This document shows, one piece after another, positions 9,568 through 17,746 of a DNA stretch of 64,000 nt. Position numbers and translations under genes: made by a program. The DNA is from DASRDE01 sp035938175. Its GTDB lineage: Bacteria > Vulcanimicrobiota > Vulcanimicrobiia > Vulcanimicrobiales > Vulcanimicrobiaceae. Location of the stretch: the NCBI GenBank assembly GCA_035938175.1, contig DASZHD010000018.1, forward strand, positions 106,370-170,369, written 5' to 3'. Under the pieces are notes generated by a model. It made no database searches. It was not told the origin of the DNA and worked only from the letters and a program-made list of their open reading frames with translations. Each line of letters begins with the position of its first letter. The first letter of the stretch is position 1.

Positions 9568-9843
9568 CTAGTAGCAGGCGAAGGCTTGCGGACGGATCAG
9601 GAAGTTGTCGACCACCCAAAGGATCGCGAGCAACGCCATGAACGCCAGATCGATGCCGCCGACCGGCGGAATGAGCCTGCGCAGCGGAACGAGCGCCGGT
9701 TCCACGACCATATCCACGTAGCGGCTCCAACCGCCGCGCAGATCCGGAACCCACGACAAGACGGCGTACACGAGCATGACGATCGTGTACAGCCAAATCA
9801 CTTTGTCGAGTACTTGAAAGAAATCGCACCAGGCAAGGCTCAC
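9568..9843 (-). CDS. YggT family membrane protein
   Basis: 91 residues from a GTG at 9843. Two hydrophobic helices flank a conserved centre: VIWLYTIVMLVYAVLSWV, then the short PALVPLRRLIPPVGGIDLA segment, then MALLAILWVV. P-[IL]-RR-[IL]-[IL]-PP-[IL]-GG-[IL]-D is the hallmark of YggT/YlmG proteins, which affect membrane protein organisation, division or osmotic tolerance in other bacteria. It sits between an M23 peptidase and lepA with 12 bp and 1 bp gaps, so it belongs to that operon. Confidence 0.88.
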   Translation of the reverse strand: MSLAWCDFFQVLDKVIWLYTIVMLVYAVLSWVPDLRGGWSRYVDMVVEPALVPLRRLIPPVGGIDLAFMALLAILWVVDNFLIRPQAFACY

Positions 9844-9855
9844 GAGGCCTGCCTT

Positions 9856-10740
9856 CTATGGAAGACTGGCCAATACTTTCGGAGGTACGCCGTTCAGGTA
9901 CGGCTGCGGATCGACGGCGGTGCCGTTCAGCATTACTTGATAATGAAGGTGCGGACCGGTCGAAAAGCCCGTAGAACCCACCAAGCCGATCGCTTGGCCT
10001 TTGTGCACGAACGTTCCGGGCTGCACGTCCATGCGCGAAAGGTGCGCATACCACGTGTGGTAGCCGTTGCCGTGATCGATGTCGATCTTTTCGCCGTAGC
10101 CGCCGTCCCAACCGGCGCTTGCAACGGTTCCGGCCGCCGCAGCGCGTACGACGTCGCCGTAGTCCGCGCCGAGGTCGACGCCCGGATGGAATTCGGAGTC
10201 CGGATACGATCGATAACAGAAACAGCCGATGATTTCGGCGCCGTCCACCGGATCGATCGACGGAATTGACGCAAGCGCTTGAGCGCGCGCGAGCTCTTGC
10301 AAATGACGAACGTTCAACACGCGCATCGTCAGCCGGCGAAGCAGATTCGATTCCTCGCTCGTTTGCGCGGTAGCCGCTTCAAGCGCGTCCAGCGAATGGC
10401 GCACGTCCGACATTTTTTGCACGGCGGGGTGCACGCCGATCAATTGCTGGATCTCCTGATTTTGCCGCTGAACGTGCAGCAGCTGCCGCCGGATCGCGGC
10501 CGTCTTTCGATCGATGATCTGCAGTTGCGCCTGCTGCTTGCTTGCTAGGGAGCGCAGCGCTTCGACCTGCGCGTGAGCGCGCCATAGTTGAATCGCGCCC
10601 GCGCCGAGAGATCCGGCAAGGGCGACCGCGAGCAATGCAATGGCCACGACGATGTGGCGCCGCTGAACTTCAAAGCGGTGCACCGTATCGCCGCGATGCG
10701 GCACGATCTTAATAAAGTAACGCTCTTTGAGTTTGATCAT
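9856..10740 (-). CDS. M23 family metallopeptidase, membrane-anchored murein hydrolase
   Basis: 294 residues from the ATG at 10740 (MIKLKERYFIKIVPHRG). A single membrane helix at about residues 29-50 (HIVVAIALLAVALAG) and a long coiled coil (about 55-150) precede the LytM/M23 peptidase domain. Zinc and catalytic signatures are present: HPGVDLGADYGDVV, HGNGYHTWYAHLS and GSTGFSTGPHLHYQV (the HLH motif). It probably cleaves peptidoglycan peptide bridges, or is a regulator if inactive, but the ligands are intact. The frame extends 67 codons upstream into the SRP RNA terminator region, where the predicted protein is not hydrophobic; I prefer the internal ATG. Confidence 0.88.
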   Translation of the reverse strand: MIKLKERYFIKIVPHRGDTVHRFEVQRRHIVVAIALLAVALAGSLGAGAIQLWRAHAQVEALRSLASKQQAQLQIIDRKTAAIRRQLLHVQRQNQEIQQLIGVHPAVQKMSDVRHSLDALEAATAQTSEESNLLRRLTMRVLNVRHLQELARAQALASIPSIDPVDGAEIIGCFCYRSYPDSEFHPGVDLGADYGDVVRAAAAGTVASAGWDGGYGEKIDIDHGNGYHTWYAHLSRMDVQPGTFVHKGQAIGLVGSTGFSTGPHLHYQVMLNGTAVDPQPYLNGVPPKVLASLP

Positions 10741-10874
10741 TAAGGAAACGGGTCGAGACCAGGCTGACGCTGGAAAAAGCCGATTGAAACGGCGACGTAT
10801 CCGTTTGAGACAGCGCGTCAAGTTCGCGTAAAGCGCCCTCCGCCCTCTCTGCCTTCCGCACACGTCCGCACGCC

Positions 10875-10908
10875 GTTCTTCTAATGAAGAACGCCGCTTT
10901 CGGCGGTT
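10875..10908 (-). terminator. Tandem hairpins after SRP RNA
   Basis: Two adjacent stem-loops lie just past the SRP RNA 3' end: GTTCTTC-TAAT-GAAGAAC (10875-10892, perfect 7-bp stem), and a GC-rich ACCGCC-GAAA-GGCGT-like stem (about 10892-10908) followed on the minus strand by TTCTTC. They plausibly end ffs transcription. Confidence 0.5.
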
Positions 10909-10915
10909 AAACCAT

Positions 10916-11025
10916 GCCGGAGACCAGGTTGTGCCCGGCACCCGTGAGGGCTCGCTTACCGTTGCTTCCTTCCGGATCTGGCGGGGTTCACAAGTTCACG
11001 CCGCGGGCAGCCCGGCCCCCGTCAT
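10916..11025 (-). ncRNA. ffs: Signal recognition particle RNA, bacterial small type (4.5S)
   Basis: The reverse complement contains the invariant SRP domain IV: GATCCGGAAGGAAGCAACGG, with the GGAA tetraloop and the asymmetric internal loop. Pairing arms lie on both sides (GTGAACCCCGCC upstream, GGGTGCCGGGCAC downstream). This RNA binds Ffh and directs nascent membrane proteins to FtsY/SecYEG. The ends are approximate; I place the 5' end from the -10 element at 11036-11041. An Ffh gene is not in the window. Confidence 0.9.
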
Positions 11026-11035
11026 GGCTCGAAGC

Positions 11036-11066
11036 ATGATAGCATGCTCTGCCAGGGCGGTTGCAA
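11036..11066 (-). promoter_or_regulatory. Promoter of SRP RNA
   Basis: On the minus strand TTGCAA (11061-11066) and TATCAT (11036-11041) are separated by 19 bp. The -10 is preceded by TGC, giving an extended -10 (TGCTATCAT) that would compensate for the long spacer. The predicted start is near 11028. Confidence 0.55.
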
Positions 11067-11088
11067 GCCGCTCCCGTAGCACCTGGCC

Positions 11089-13062
11089 ATGATCTTTGCA
11101 GCTGCCGCCACCTTGTCATGGAATCTGACCGCGGCCCAAATCCGCACCAACTGCGCCGCCCAGATCGCGATCGCCAAAACGCGCGCCGCGCAAATCGCCT
11201 CTCTGCGCGGCCCGAAAACGTTCACAACCGTCGTACTGCCGCTCGAGAATCTCTCCGCGGATCTCAGCGACCGTACGGTCGCGGAAGGCTTTTTGTTTTC
11301 CGTAGCGGCTTCCAAAGACGTGCGGGACGCGTCGGAACAATGCGGCAACGACGAATCGGCCTTTTCGAACGATCTGCAGGCGAATCCCAAAATTTACGCG
11401 GCCCTCTTAGCGGCGCAGCGCGGCGGCACGGCAAAGAACCCGTACGATCGCAAAACGCTGTGGTTCTGGCTCGATGCGTTCAAGCGCAGCGGAGCCGGCC
11501 TTCCGGCAGCCAAGCGAACGGCCTTCGTAACGCTCAGCAATCAGCTGACCAATCTCCAAAACCGGTACGGCGCAAATCTTTCGAACGATGCGACGACGAT
11601 TTCCATAACGCCCGCGCAGGCGTCTTCGCTGCCCGCGGACTTCGTCGCCGGCTTCCAAAAAACGGCGTCCGGCTACACCGTTCCGGTGGACGAAAGCACG
11701 TACGCGCGCTTTATGCAAAACGAAAAGGACGGAAGTGCGCGGCAAGCGTTTTACATGGCGTTCTTCAACCGGCAGGCCGGACCGAACACGCAGTTGCTGG
11801 AGCAGGCGATTGCGATCCGCGATCGGCTCGCGCACATTATGGGATATCAAACGTGGGCCGCGTATCAGCTCTCCGACCGCATGGCGCAAAACCCGCAGCG
11901 CGTGATGAAATTCCTGGAAGACCTGGATGCGCGCGCCATGCCGCAAGCCCGTATCGACGTGGATCGCCTCAGCGCGCTGAAGGCGAAAGACACGGGCGAT
12001 CCGCACGCGACATTGCTGGCGTGGGACTCGACGTATTATGCGAACGTGCTCCGTAAGACGCAGTATTCCGTCGACAATAACGAAATCCGCCAATACTTTC
12101 CGGTGCAGCATACGATCGATTCGGTGCTGCAGATCTACCACACGCTGCTGGGCGTCGATTTCAAACAAGTTGTCCCGGCTGACGCCTGGGCACCCGACGT
12201 TTTAGAGTATTCAGTAAGCGACAGTAAGACCGGAAAATTCATCGGCACCACGTACTTCGATCTGTATCCGCGTCCCGGCAAGTATACGCATTTTGCCAAC
12301 TTCTCGGTCCTTCCGGCGCGGCGGCTTGCGGACGGCACGATGCGCCCGCCGATGGCGGTAATCGTCGGAAATTGGCCCAAACCCGCAGCGGGAAATCCGG
12401 CGCTGTTGAGCCACGCGGACGTCGTGACGTTCTTTCACGAATTCGGCCATAATCTGGCGACGCTTCTGGCTACGGCGCCGTACGAAACGCTCTCGCAGCC
12501 GTTCATCCAAGATTTCGTCGAAGCGCCCTCGCAGATGCTCGAGAACTTCGTGTGGCAGCCGTCGATTCTCAAGCAAATCAGCTCCAATTACAAAACCGGC
12601 GAACCGCTGCCGGACAGCCTGATTGCCGCGATGACGCGAGCGCGGTACTTGAATTTTGCGTACTCTACGACCGCGGACGTCGCGCTGTCTGAAATAGACA
12701 TGGTCTATCACACCAGCGGTCCGCACCTGGATACGACGAGCGTTTGGGATCGCGAATGGGCGCGGTTAACGCCGGTTCCATCGGCGCCGGGGACGCACGA
12801 GCAAGCCGGCTTTACGCATCTGATGGCCGGATACGACGCCGGCTACTATGGATATCTTTGGTCGGAAGTCTACGCGAAAGATCTCTTTACCGCGTTCCAA
12901 AACGGCGGACTCGAAAATCCGGAGGTCGGCATGCGCTATCGTCAAGACATCTTGGAGCCATCGCGAACGTACGACCCCGACGTTGAAGTGAAACGCTTTC
13001 TGGGACGGCCGATGAGTCCGGAAGCGTATTACGAACAATTCGCCAAGGAGCAAGCGCAGTGA
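11089..13062 (+). CDS. M3 family zinc metallopeptidase (oligopeptidase), secreted
   Basis: 657 residues. A short hydrophobic N-terminus (MIFAAAATLSWNLTAAQ) suggests export. The zinc site is HEFGH at residues 450-454 (from 12436), with the third ligand expected in EAPSQMLENF about 27 residues later, as in thimet oligopeptidase, Dcp and oligopeptidase A. The C-terminal GFTHLMAGYDAGYYGYLWSE block is also characteristic of M3 enzymes. It cleaves short peptides. The following PEBP gene starts inside its stop codon (GTGA), implying translational coupling. Confidence 0.93.
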   Translation: MIFAAAATLSWNLTAAQIRTNCAAQIAIAKTRAAQIASLRGPKTFTTVVLPLENLSADLSDRTVAEGFLFSVAASKDVRDASEQCGNDESAFSNDLQANPKIYAALLAAQRGGTAKNPYDRKTLWFWLDAFKRSGAGLPAAKRTAFVTLSNQLTNLQNRYGANLSNDATTISITPAQASSLPADFVAGFQKTASGYTVPVDESTYARFMQNEKDGSARQAFYMAFFNRQAGPNTQLLEQAIAIRDRLAHIMGYQTWAAYQLSDRMAQNPQRVMKFLEDLDARAMPQARIDVDRLSALKAKDTGDPHATLLAWDSTYYANVLRKTQYSVDNNEIRQYFPVQHTIDSVLQIYHTLLGVDFKQVVPADAWAPDVLEYSVSDSKTGKFIGTTYFDLYPRPGKYTHFANFSVLPARRLADGTMRPPMAVIVGNWPKPAAGNPALLSHADVVTFFHEFGHNLATLLATAPYETLSQPFIQDFVEAPSQMLENFVWQPSILKQISSNYKTGEPLPDSLIAAMTRARYLNFAYSTTADVALSEIDMVYHTSGPHLDTTSVWDREWARLTPVPSAPGTHEQAGFTHLMAGYDAGYYGYLWSEVYAKDLFTAFQNGGLENPEVGMRYRQDILEPSRTYDPDVEVKRFLGRPMSPEAYYEQFAKEQAQ

Positions 13063-13538
13063 TTGCCGCGGCACTTGCGTTCAGCATTGCGAGCGCGACG
13101 TTCAAGCCGAATTCGACGATGCCGGTGCGCACGGTGTACGACAAGAGCGGTTGTACCGGCGGCAACCGCTCTCCGGAGCTTCACTGGCGCGGTGCGCCGG
13201 CGGGAACGCGAAGCTTCGCGATCGTTATGCACGATCCGGATGCGCCGGCACCGGGCGGGTGGTACCACTGGGTCGTGTACGACATCTCCGGAGCAACCAC
13301 GCATCTTGCGGAAAACGCGGCCGTTACCGGCGCGCAGCTCGGAACGACGTCGTGGGGCGAGCATCCCTACGGCGGTCCGTGTCCGCCGCCCGGCAAAGTG
13401 CATCATTACAACACGACGATCTACGCGCTCGACGTGGCCAAAATCCCAGGCGCACATTTGACCGGACCGCAACTGCTTGCGGCAATCGCTAAGCACACGT
13501 TGGCAAAGGCAACCGTTACGTGCCTCTATCGCTTATAG
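13059..13538 (+). CDS. YbhB/YbcL-type PEBP-like protein
   Basis: 159 residues, starting at a GTG that shares four bases with the end of the M3 peptidase gene. PEBP motifs are clear: AFSIASATFKPN, SPELHWRGAPAGTRSFAIVMHDPDAP (split here by function: the DPDAP ligand loop), WYHWVVYDI and GPCPPPGKVHHYNTTIYALD. The family binds phospholipid headgroups or small anions; bacterial roles are poorly defined. Its last 23 bases overlap the convergent lipoprotein gene. Confidence 0.9.
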   Translation: MIAAALAFSIASATFKPNSTMPVRTVYDKSGCTGGNRSPELHWRGAPAGTRSFAIVMHDPDAPAPGGWYHWVVYDISGATTHLAENAAVTGAQLGTTSWGEHPYGGPCPPPGKVHHYNTTIYALDVAKIPGAHLTGPQLLAAIAKHTLAKATVTCLYRL

Positions 13539-15018
13539 CATCCCACTGTGCCGGCGACGTTCCGTCCCACGCAAAAAAACACGTTCCGATTGCGCCGGAG
13601 TCTCTTGCCGCAGCCATCGCGGCGAGCACCTCCGCAGGCTCCGGAGCGCCGCCCGGACCGATTGCATTCGTCTGCGCCCCCATACTAATCGGCACGTTCG
13701 CCCGCGCCAGTGCGCTGACGGCAGCCCAGGACGCGCGCACGATGCCCGCGGTTTGCGACGCGTTCAGCGGGCGGCGCCGCAACATTCGCGCGTACGTCAT
13801 CGGCTGCAAGATGCTGCTGACGCGCGCTATCTGCGCATACGGATACGACGACTCCGACAAATGCTCGAGATACGGATCTTCGATCGTCGCGGCGATCGGA
13901 TACCGCGTGCCGAGCGCAAGGCGTACTGCGGCAACGTACTTCCAAAGCGCGTCCAAACCATCGGGCGCTCCGCCCATAAATTCGTCGCCGCGTTCGAGAT
14001 CGATCGCCAGGCCGCCGAGCGGCGTGCCGCGCGCAGTGCGATAGTAGGCCGTTCGGACGGACGCTTCAACGTCGTCGATGGCGTCGTCGCGCGGCACCGT
14101 CCAGCCGATCGTCACGATCCCGTGCGCCGCCAAACCGTCGATTATCGCATCGATCGCCGGCCGCGCCTGCGGAGTGATTTGCCAGAACGCGCCGTAGGCC
14201 GTGCGCAGTTCCACGTACTGCAGATGCGCGCGCACGGCTCGATCCACTATTTGCTGGGCGTTTAAATTCGCGTAGTAGATCGGATCGAGCGGATTCGTCG
14301 TGAAGTACAGCCACATTCCCGTACCGGAAAAGTTCGTAAGCGGCACTGAAGGGGGCGCCGGTGGAAGCGTAACCGTCACGCTGCCGAACTCGCCGGCTCG
14401 CGCGACCGCGTAACGGCACGTTTCACCGGGCCCAACCGCAGTATCGAGAACCGACGACGTTCCGCTTGCACGTGTCCACGATCGCGTTCCCGGTGTTCGC
14501 CCGCATCCGGTACGCGTGACGCGCACCGCCTGACTTTCTTGTGGAAACCAGCCGATCTGCACGGCATATGCACCCAGCACCGCGGCTGCGACGCGCGGGA
14601 ATTTCCACGATCGCGTATCGGTGGAGATCGCGTGCGATCCCAGCGCCGGTTTATTGCATCGCACCAAGAGCGTCATCTTCCCGTCGCGATGCGTTTTGAC
14701 GATTGCCGACGGCTGACCAAAGCGCATGCGGTTCTGCCACTGCACGTACCCGTCGCGCGATATCCAATCCAGATCGCTGTTTGCCAGTATCCTCGTCACG
14801 CGTCCCCGTGCATCGAAGAAATGTGCGATTACCAGCCACTGCGCATTTCCATCCGCGTCGAAACCAAGGGGCCGCGACTCCAACGCAAAGCGCACCGGCT
14901 TGCCCCCCGTGAAGACGGGCGACGTGGTGGATGGCGCAGGTTCTACCCGCGCACGCGGCGTCGACGTGCAAGCAGCCAGGACTACGGCGGCGGCAAGCGC
15001 CCCTGCGGTTACGCGCAT
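13516..15018 (-). CDS. Lipoprotein with TIM-barrel glycosidase-like domain
   Basis: 500 residues from the ATG at 15018. The N-terminus MRVTAGALAAAVVLAACTST is a lipoprotein signal with lipobox LAAC. A beta-rich region of ~200 residues is followed by a region with barrel-like strand spacing (GMWLYFTTNP, YVELRTAYGAFWQI, GIVTIGWTVP, GGLAIDLERGDEF, LQPMTYARML, GTCFFAWDG). Its acidic residues (LAIDLERGDE) could be catalytic. I do not recognise a named family; a polysaccharide-acting surface protein is inference. An in-frame extension upstream of 15018 would add 67 residues but would bury the signal peptide. The 3' end overlaps the PEBP gene by 23 bp, tail to tail. Confidence 0.7.
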   Translation of the reverse strand: MRVTAGALAAAVVLAACTSTPRARVEPAPSTTSPVFTGGKPVRFALESRPLGFDADGNAQWLVIAHFFDARGRVTRILANSDLDWISRDGYVQWQNRMRFGQPSAIVKTHRDGKMTLLVRCNKPALGSHAISTDTRSWKFPRVAAAVLGAYAVQIGWFPQESQAVRVTRTGCGRTPGTRSWTRASGTSSVLDTAVGPGETCRYAVARAGEFGSVTVTLPPAPPSVPLTNFSGTGMWLYFTTNPLDPIYYANLNAQQIVDRAVRAHLQYVELRTAYGAFWQITPQARPAIDAIIDGLAAHGIVTIGWTVPRDDAIDDVEASVRTAYYRTARGTPLGGLAIDLERGDEFMGGAPDGLDALWKYVAAVRLALGTRYPIAATIEDPYLEHLSESSYPYAQIARVSSILQPMTYARMLRRRPLNASQTAGIVRASWAAVSALARANVPISMGAQTNAIGPGGAPEPAEVLAAMAAARDSGAIGTCFFAWDGTSPAQWDAISDRGT

Positions 15019-15054
15019 GCGGGGGTATTGCGCTCCGAACGCCAAGAATTCCGC

Positions 15055-15285
15055 GTGAGCGAAGTTCGCATCAAAGTCCGTGAAAACGGTCCGTACCTCG
15101 TAACCGGCCCGGTTACGCTGACGGACTGCGATGGAAAGCAGTACACGATAACAGGCGAAAATATCGCGCTTTGCCGATGCGGACAATCGTCGACAAAACC
15201 GTTTTGCGACGCAACCCACAAAACGTGCGGCTTCACCGCAACCGAACGCGCGCCGGATGCGCCCGAGGAGAACGAGGGACCCTGA
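15055..15285 (+). CDS. CDGSH-type iron-sulfur protein
   Basis: 76 residues from a GTG at 15055. The C-terminal CRCGQSSTKPFCDATHKTCGF fits the CDGSH signature C-x-C-x2-[ST]-x3-P-x-C-D-x-x-H: three Cys and one His bind a redox-active [2Fe-2S] cluster. The N-terminal part (VRIKVRENGPYLVTGPVTLTD) is the small strand region usual for prokaryotic single-motif members. Its stop codon shares one base with the hmgA start (TGATG), so it is translationally coupled to a non-heme iron dioxygenase. An electron-transfer or iron-handling role for that enzyme is plausible but inferred. Confidence 0.85.
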   Translation: MSEVRIKVRENGPYLVTGPVTLTDCDGKQYTITGENIALCRCGQSSTKPFCDATHKTCGFTATERAPDAPEENEGP

Positions 15286-16460
15286 TGCCGTCTTACGTCC
15301 GCGCCGGCGAATTGCCGCCCAAACGCCACATTCAGTTCCGCCGCCCCGACGGTGGCCTGTACGCCGAGGAACTCTTCTCTACAAAAGGCTTCGAGAGCGT
15401 CTACTCGCTGCTGTACCATTTGCGGCCGCCCACCGCGACGCTGGAAGTGCGGCAGTGGAACCGTCCGGCACCCGTTCTTCACGCGAACGAGCCGCTGCGT
15501 AACCGGCACTATAAAACCGGCGGCATGTCCTTAGGCGAAGACGCGATCGAGTCGCGCACGCCGCTGCTCGGCAACGCCGATATTCTGATCTCGATTGCCG
15601 ACGCCAAACGTCCGATGGAATATTTTTACCGGAACGTCGGCGGCGACGAACTCCTGTTCATCCACTACGGCGAGGGTACGCTGCAGACGCCGTTCGGCGA
15701 TCTCGCGTACCGCGACCACGACTACGTGCTCGTGCCGACCGGAACGACGTACCGCCTGCTGCCGGCTTCGCCCACGCGCATGCTGGTGCACGAAAGCTCG
15801 GGCATGATCAAAATTCCGCGCAAATACCGCAACGAATTCGGCCAGCTCGACGAGGCAGCTCCCTATTACGAGCGCGATTTCCGCGTACCGCTGCTGCGCT
15901 CGCCGCGCGAAGAACGCGGCGAATTCGAAGTCCGCGTCACCAACGGCGGCCGCAACGCGATCTACATCGTGCAAAACCATCCGTGCGACGTCGTCGGATG
16001 GGACGGTTATTGCTATCCCTACGCATTCGACGTTGCGGAGTTCGCTCCCATAACCGGCAAGCTCCATCAGCCGCCGCCCGCGCATGCGACGTTCGAAGCG
16101 CCCGGCGCCGCGTTCTGCGCGTTCGTGCCGCGGCTCTTCGACTACCATCCGCTCGCGATTCCCGTGCCGTACAACCATTCCAGCGTGGACTGTGACGAAG
16201 TGCTGTACTATGTCAGCGGTAATTTCATGAGCAGGCGCGGCATCGAAGAGGGTTCGATCACGCTTCACGCCGCGGGCGCTCCGCACGGGCCGCAGCCGGG
16301 CGCCGTTGAAGCCAGTCTCGGCAAAACGTCGACGGACGAAGTCGCCGTAATGGTCGACACGTTCAAACCGCTGCAACTCGCAGAGCAAACGCTTGCTATC
16401 GAGGACGAGAACTACTACCGCTCGTGGATCGAGGCGCCCGCCGAGCCGTTGCGCCGGTAG
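15285..16460 (+). CDS. hmgA: Homogentisate 1,2-dioxygenase
   Basis: 391 residues. Opens the homogentisate ring to maleylacetoacetate with O2 and Fe(II). The start ATG overlaps the CDGSH stop. The sequence follows bacterial homogentisate dioxygenases: GDELLFIHYGEGTLQTPFGDL and YVLVPTGTTYRL in the first cupin, and VPYNHSSVDCDEVLYYVSG followed by HAAGAPHGPQPG in the second, where the His/Glu/His iron ligands are expected. The second-cupin motif departs from the proteobacterial YHRNCMSEFMG form, so it belongs to a divergent branch. Neighbouring FahA and HPPD genes make the assignment firm. Confidence 0.88.
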   Translation: MPSYVRAGELPPKRHIQFRRPDGGLYAEELFSTKGFESVYSLLYHLRPPTATLEVRQWNRPAPVLHANEPLRNRHYKTGGMSLGEDAIESRTPLLGNADILISIADAKRPMEYFYRNVGGDELLFIHYGEGTLQTPFGDLAYRDHDYVLVPTGTTYRLLPASPTRMLVHESSGMIKIPRKYRNEFGQLDEAAPYYERDFRVPLLRSPREERGEFEVRVTNGGRNAIYIVQNHPCDVVGWDGYCYPYAFDVAEFAPITGKLHQPPPAHATFEAPGAAFCAFVPRLFDYHPLAIPVPYNHSSVDCDEVLYYVSGNFMSRRGIEEGSITLHAAGAPHGPQPGAVEASLGKTSTDEVAVMVDTFKPLQLAEQTLAIEDENYYRSWIEAPAEPLRR

Positions 16461-16481
16461 CGCCGAAAACGATCGCCGTCA

Positions 16482-17744
16482 CTATGAGGGTACGATCGTT
16501 CCTCGAACGCAGCCGAACCCGATCCGGGGCTTCCCCGGCGCCTCGCAGAAGCCGCGCATCGTGACGGTGTCGCCGTCTTCCAAAAACGTGCGGCTTTCTC
16601 CGGATTGCAGATGCAGCGGGCGTTCGCCGCGCCACGTGAGTTCGATCAAACTGCCGGCGCTCTGCGGATCGGGTCCGGAAATCGTTCCCGATGCATACAG
16701 ATCGCCCGCGCGAACGGCGGTACCGTTACACGTTGCGTGGGCGAGCTGCTGCGCCATGTTCCAATACATATATTTGAAATTCGACCGCGATACGATTTCC
16801 GCCGGCAACCCTCGTTCCCGCATCCGCGGCGTTTGCAACTCGACCGTCAGCGTCACGTCGTAATTCCAATCGCGCGACGTTCGCAAGTATTCGAGCGGTT
16901 CGGGCGTTTGCTCGGGGCCGCGCACGCGGTAGGGTTCCAGTGCATCCAACGGTACGACCCACGGCGAAACCGAAGTCGCAAACGACTTGCCCAAGAACGG
17001 TCCGAGCGGCTGATATTCCCACGCTTGAATATCGCGTGCGCTCCAATCGTTCACGAGCACGAGGCCGAAGATATGGTCGCCCGCGTGCTGCACTGGAATG
17101 GCGGTTCCCATCCGGTTGCCGGAGCCCGTGACGAATCCCATCTCGAGTTCCACGTCTAAAAGGCGCGTGGGTCCGAACGTGGGTTCATTCTCACCTTTGC
17201 GCTGGCCGTTGGGCCGAACCACCGGAGTGCCGTCTACGACGATCGTGCTCGATCGTCCATGATACCCGATTGGAATCCAGCGCCAATTCGGAAGCAGCGG
17301 TTCCGTATTCGGCCGCAAAATTTTCCCGAGATTCGTCGCATGTTCCAGTGACGAGTAAAAGTCGACATAGTCGCCCGGCGCGAACGGCAGCAGCATCCGT
17401 ACGGCACTCTGCGCTACCAAAAACCCATCGCGGCTCTCTGCCGAAAGTTCTGCCGAATCGCTGACGAGCAGATCGGCCAGACGCGATCGTACACCGGACC
17501 AAACGCCGGGTCCGGCGGCGAGCAATGCGTTGAGCGTAGGCGCCTGCAAAACGGCGCGATCCGCCACATTCTCGAAAAGCTCTTCTTCGGCCGCGAGATG
17601 CAGGTCGAAGATCTGTTCCCCGATCGCGACGCCGATGTGCGGTTCGCCGTCTTGCTGCTCGAACACGCCGTACGGCAGATTTTGAATCGGAAAATCGCTT
17701 CCGGGCTCAACCGGAACCCAGGACGAAAGATCGGCCGCAATCAC
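16482..17744 (-). CDS. fahA: Fumarylacetoacetase
   Basis: 420 residues, full length for the two-domain enzyme that hydrolyses fumarylacetoacetate to fumarate and acetoacetate. Key segments: YVDFYSSLEHATNLGKI (the catalytic His is in this helix), IPIGYHGRSSTIVVDGTPV, LDVELEMGFVTGSGN, VNDWSARDIQAWEYQPLG, FATSVSPWVVPL and YASGTISGP (metal and substrate loops). It converges on hmgA with a 21-bp gap, and its start lies 2 bp after the stop of the unknown gene upstream, so those two form one operon. Confidence 0.96.
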   Translation of the reverse strand: MIAADLSSWVPVEPGSDFPIQNLPYGVFEQQDGEPHIGVAIGEQIFDLHLAAEEELFENVADRAVLQAPTLNALLAAGPGVWSGVRSRLADLLVSDSAELSAESRDGFLVAQSAVRMLLPFAPGDYVDFYSSLEHATNLGKILRPNTEPLLPNWRWIPIGYHGRSSTIVVDGTPVVRPNGQRKGENEPTFGPTRLLDVELEMGFVTGSGNRMGTAIPVQHAGDHIFGLVLVNDWSARDIQAWEYQPLGPFLGKSFATSVSPWVVPLDALEPYRVRGPEQTPEPLEYLRTSRDWNYDVTLTVELQTPRMRERGLPAEIVSRSNFKYMYWNMAQQLAHATCNGTAVRAGDLYASGTISGPDPQSAGSLIELTWRGERPLHLQSGESRTFLEDGDTVTMRGFCEAPGKPRIGFGCVRGTIVPS

Positions 17745-17746
17745 GG

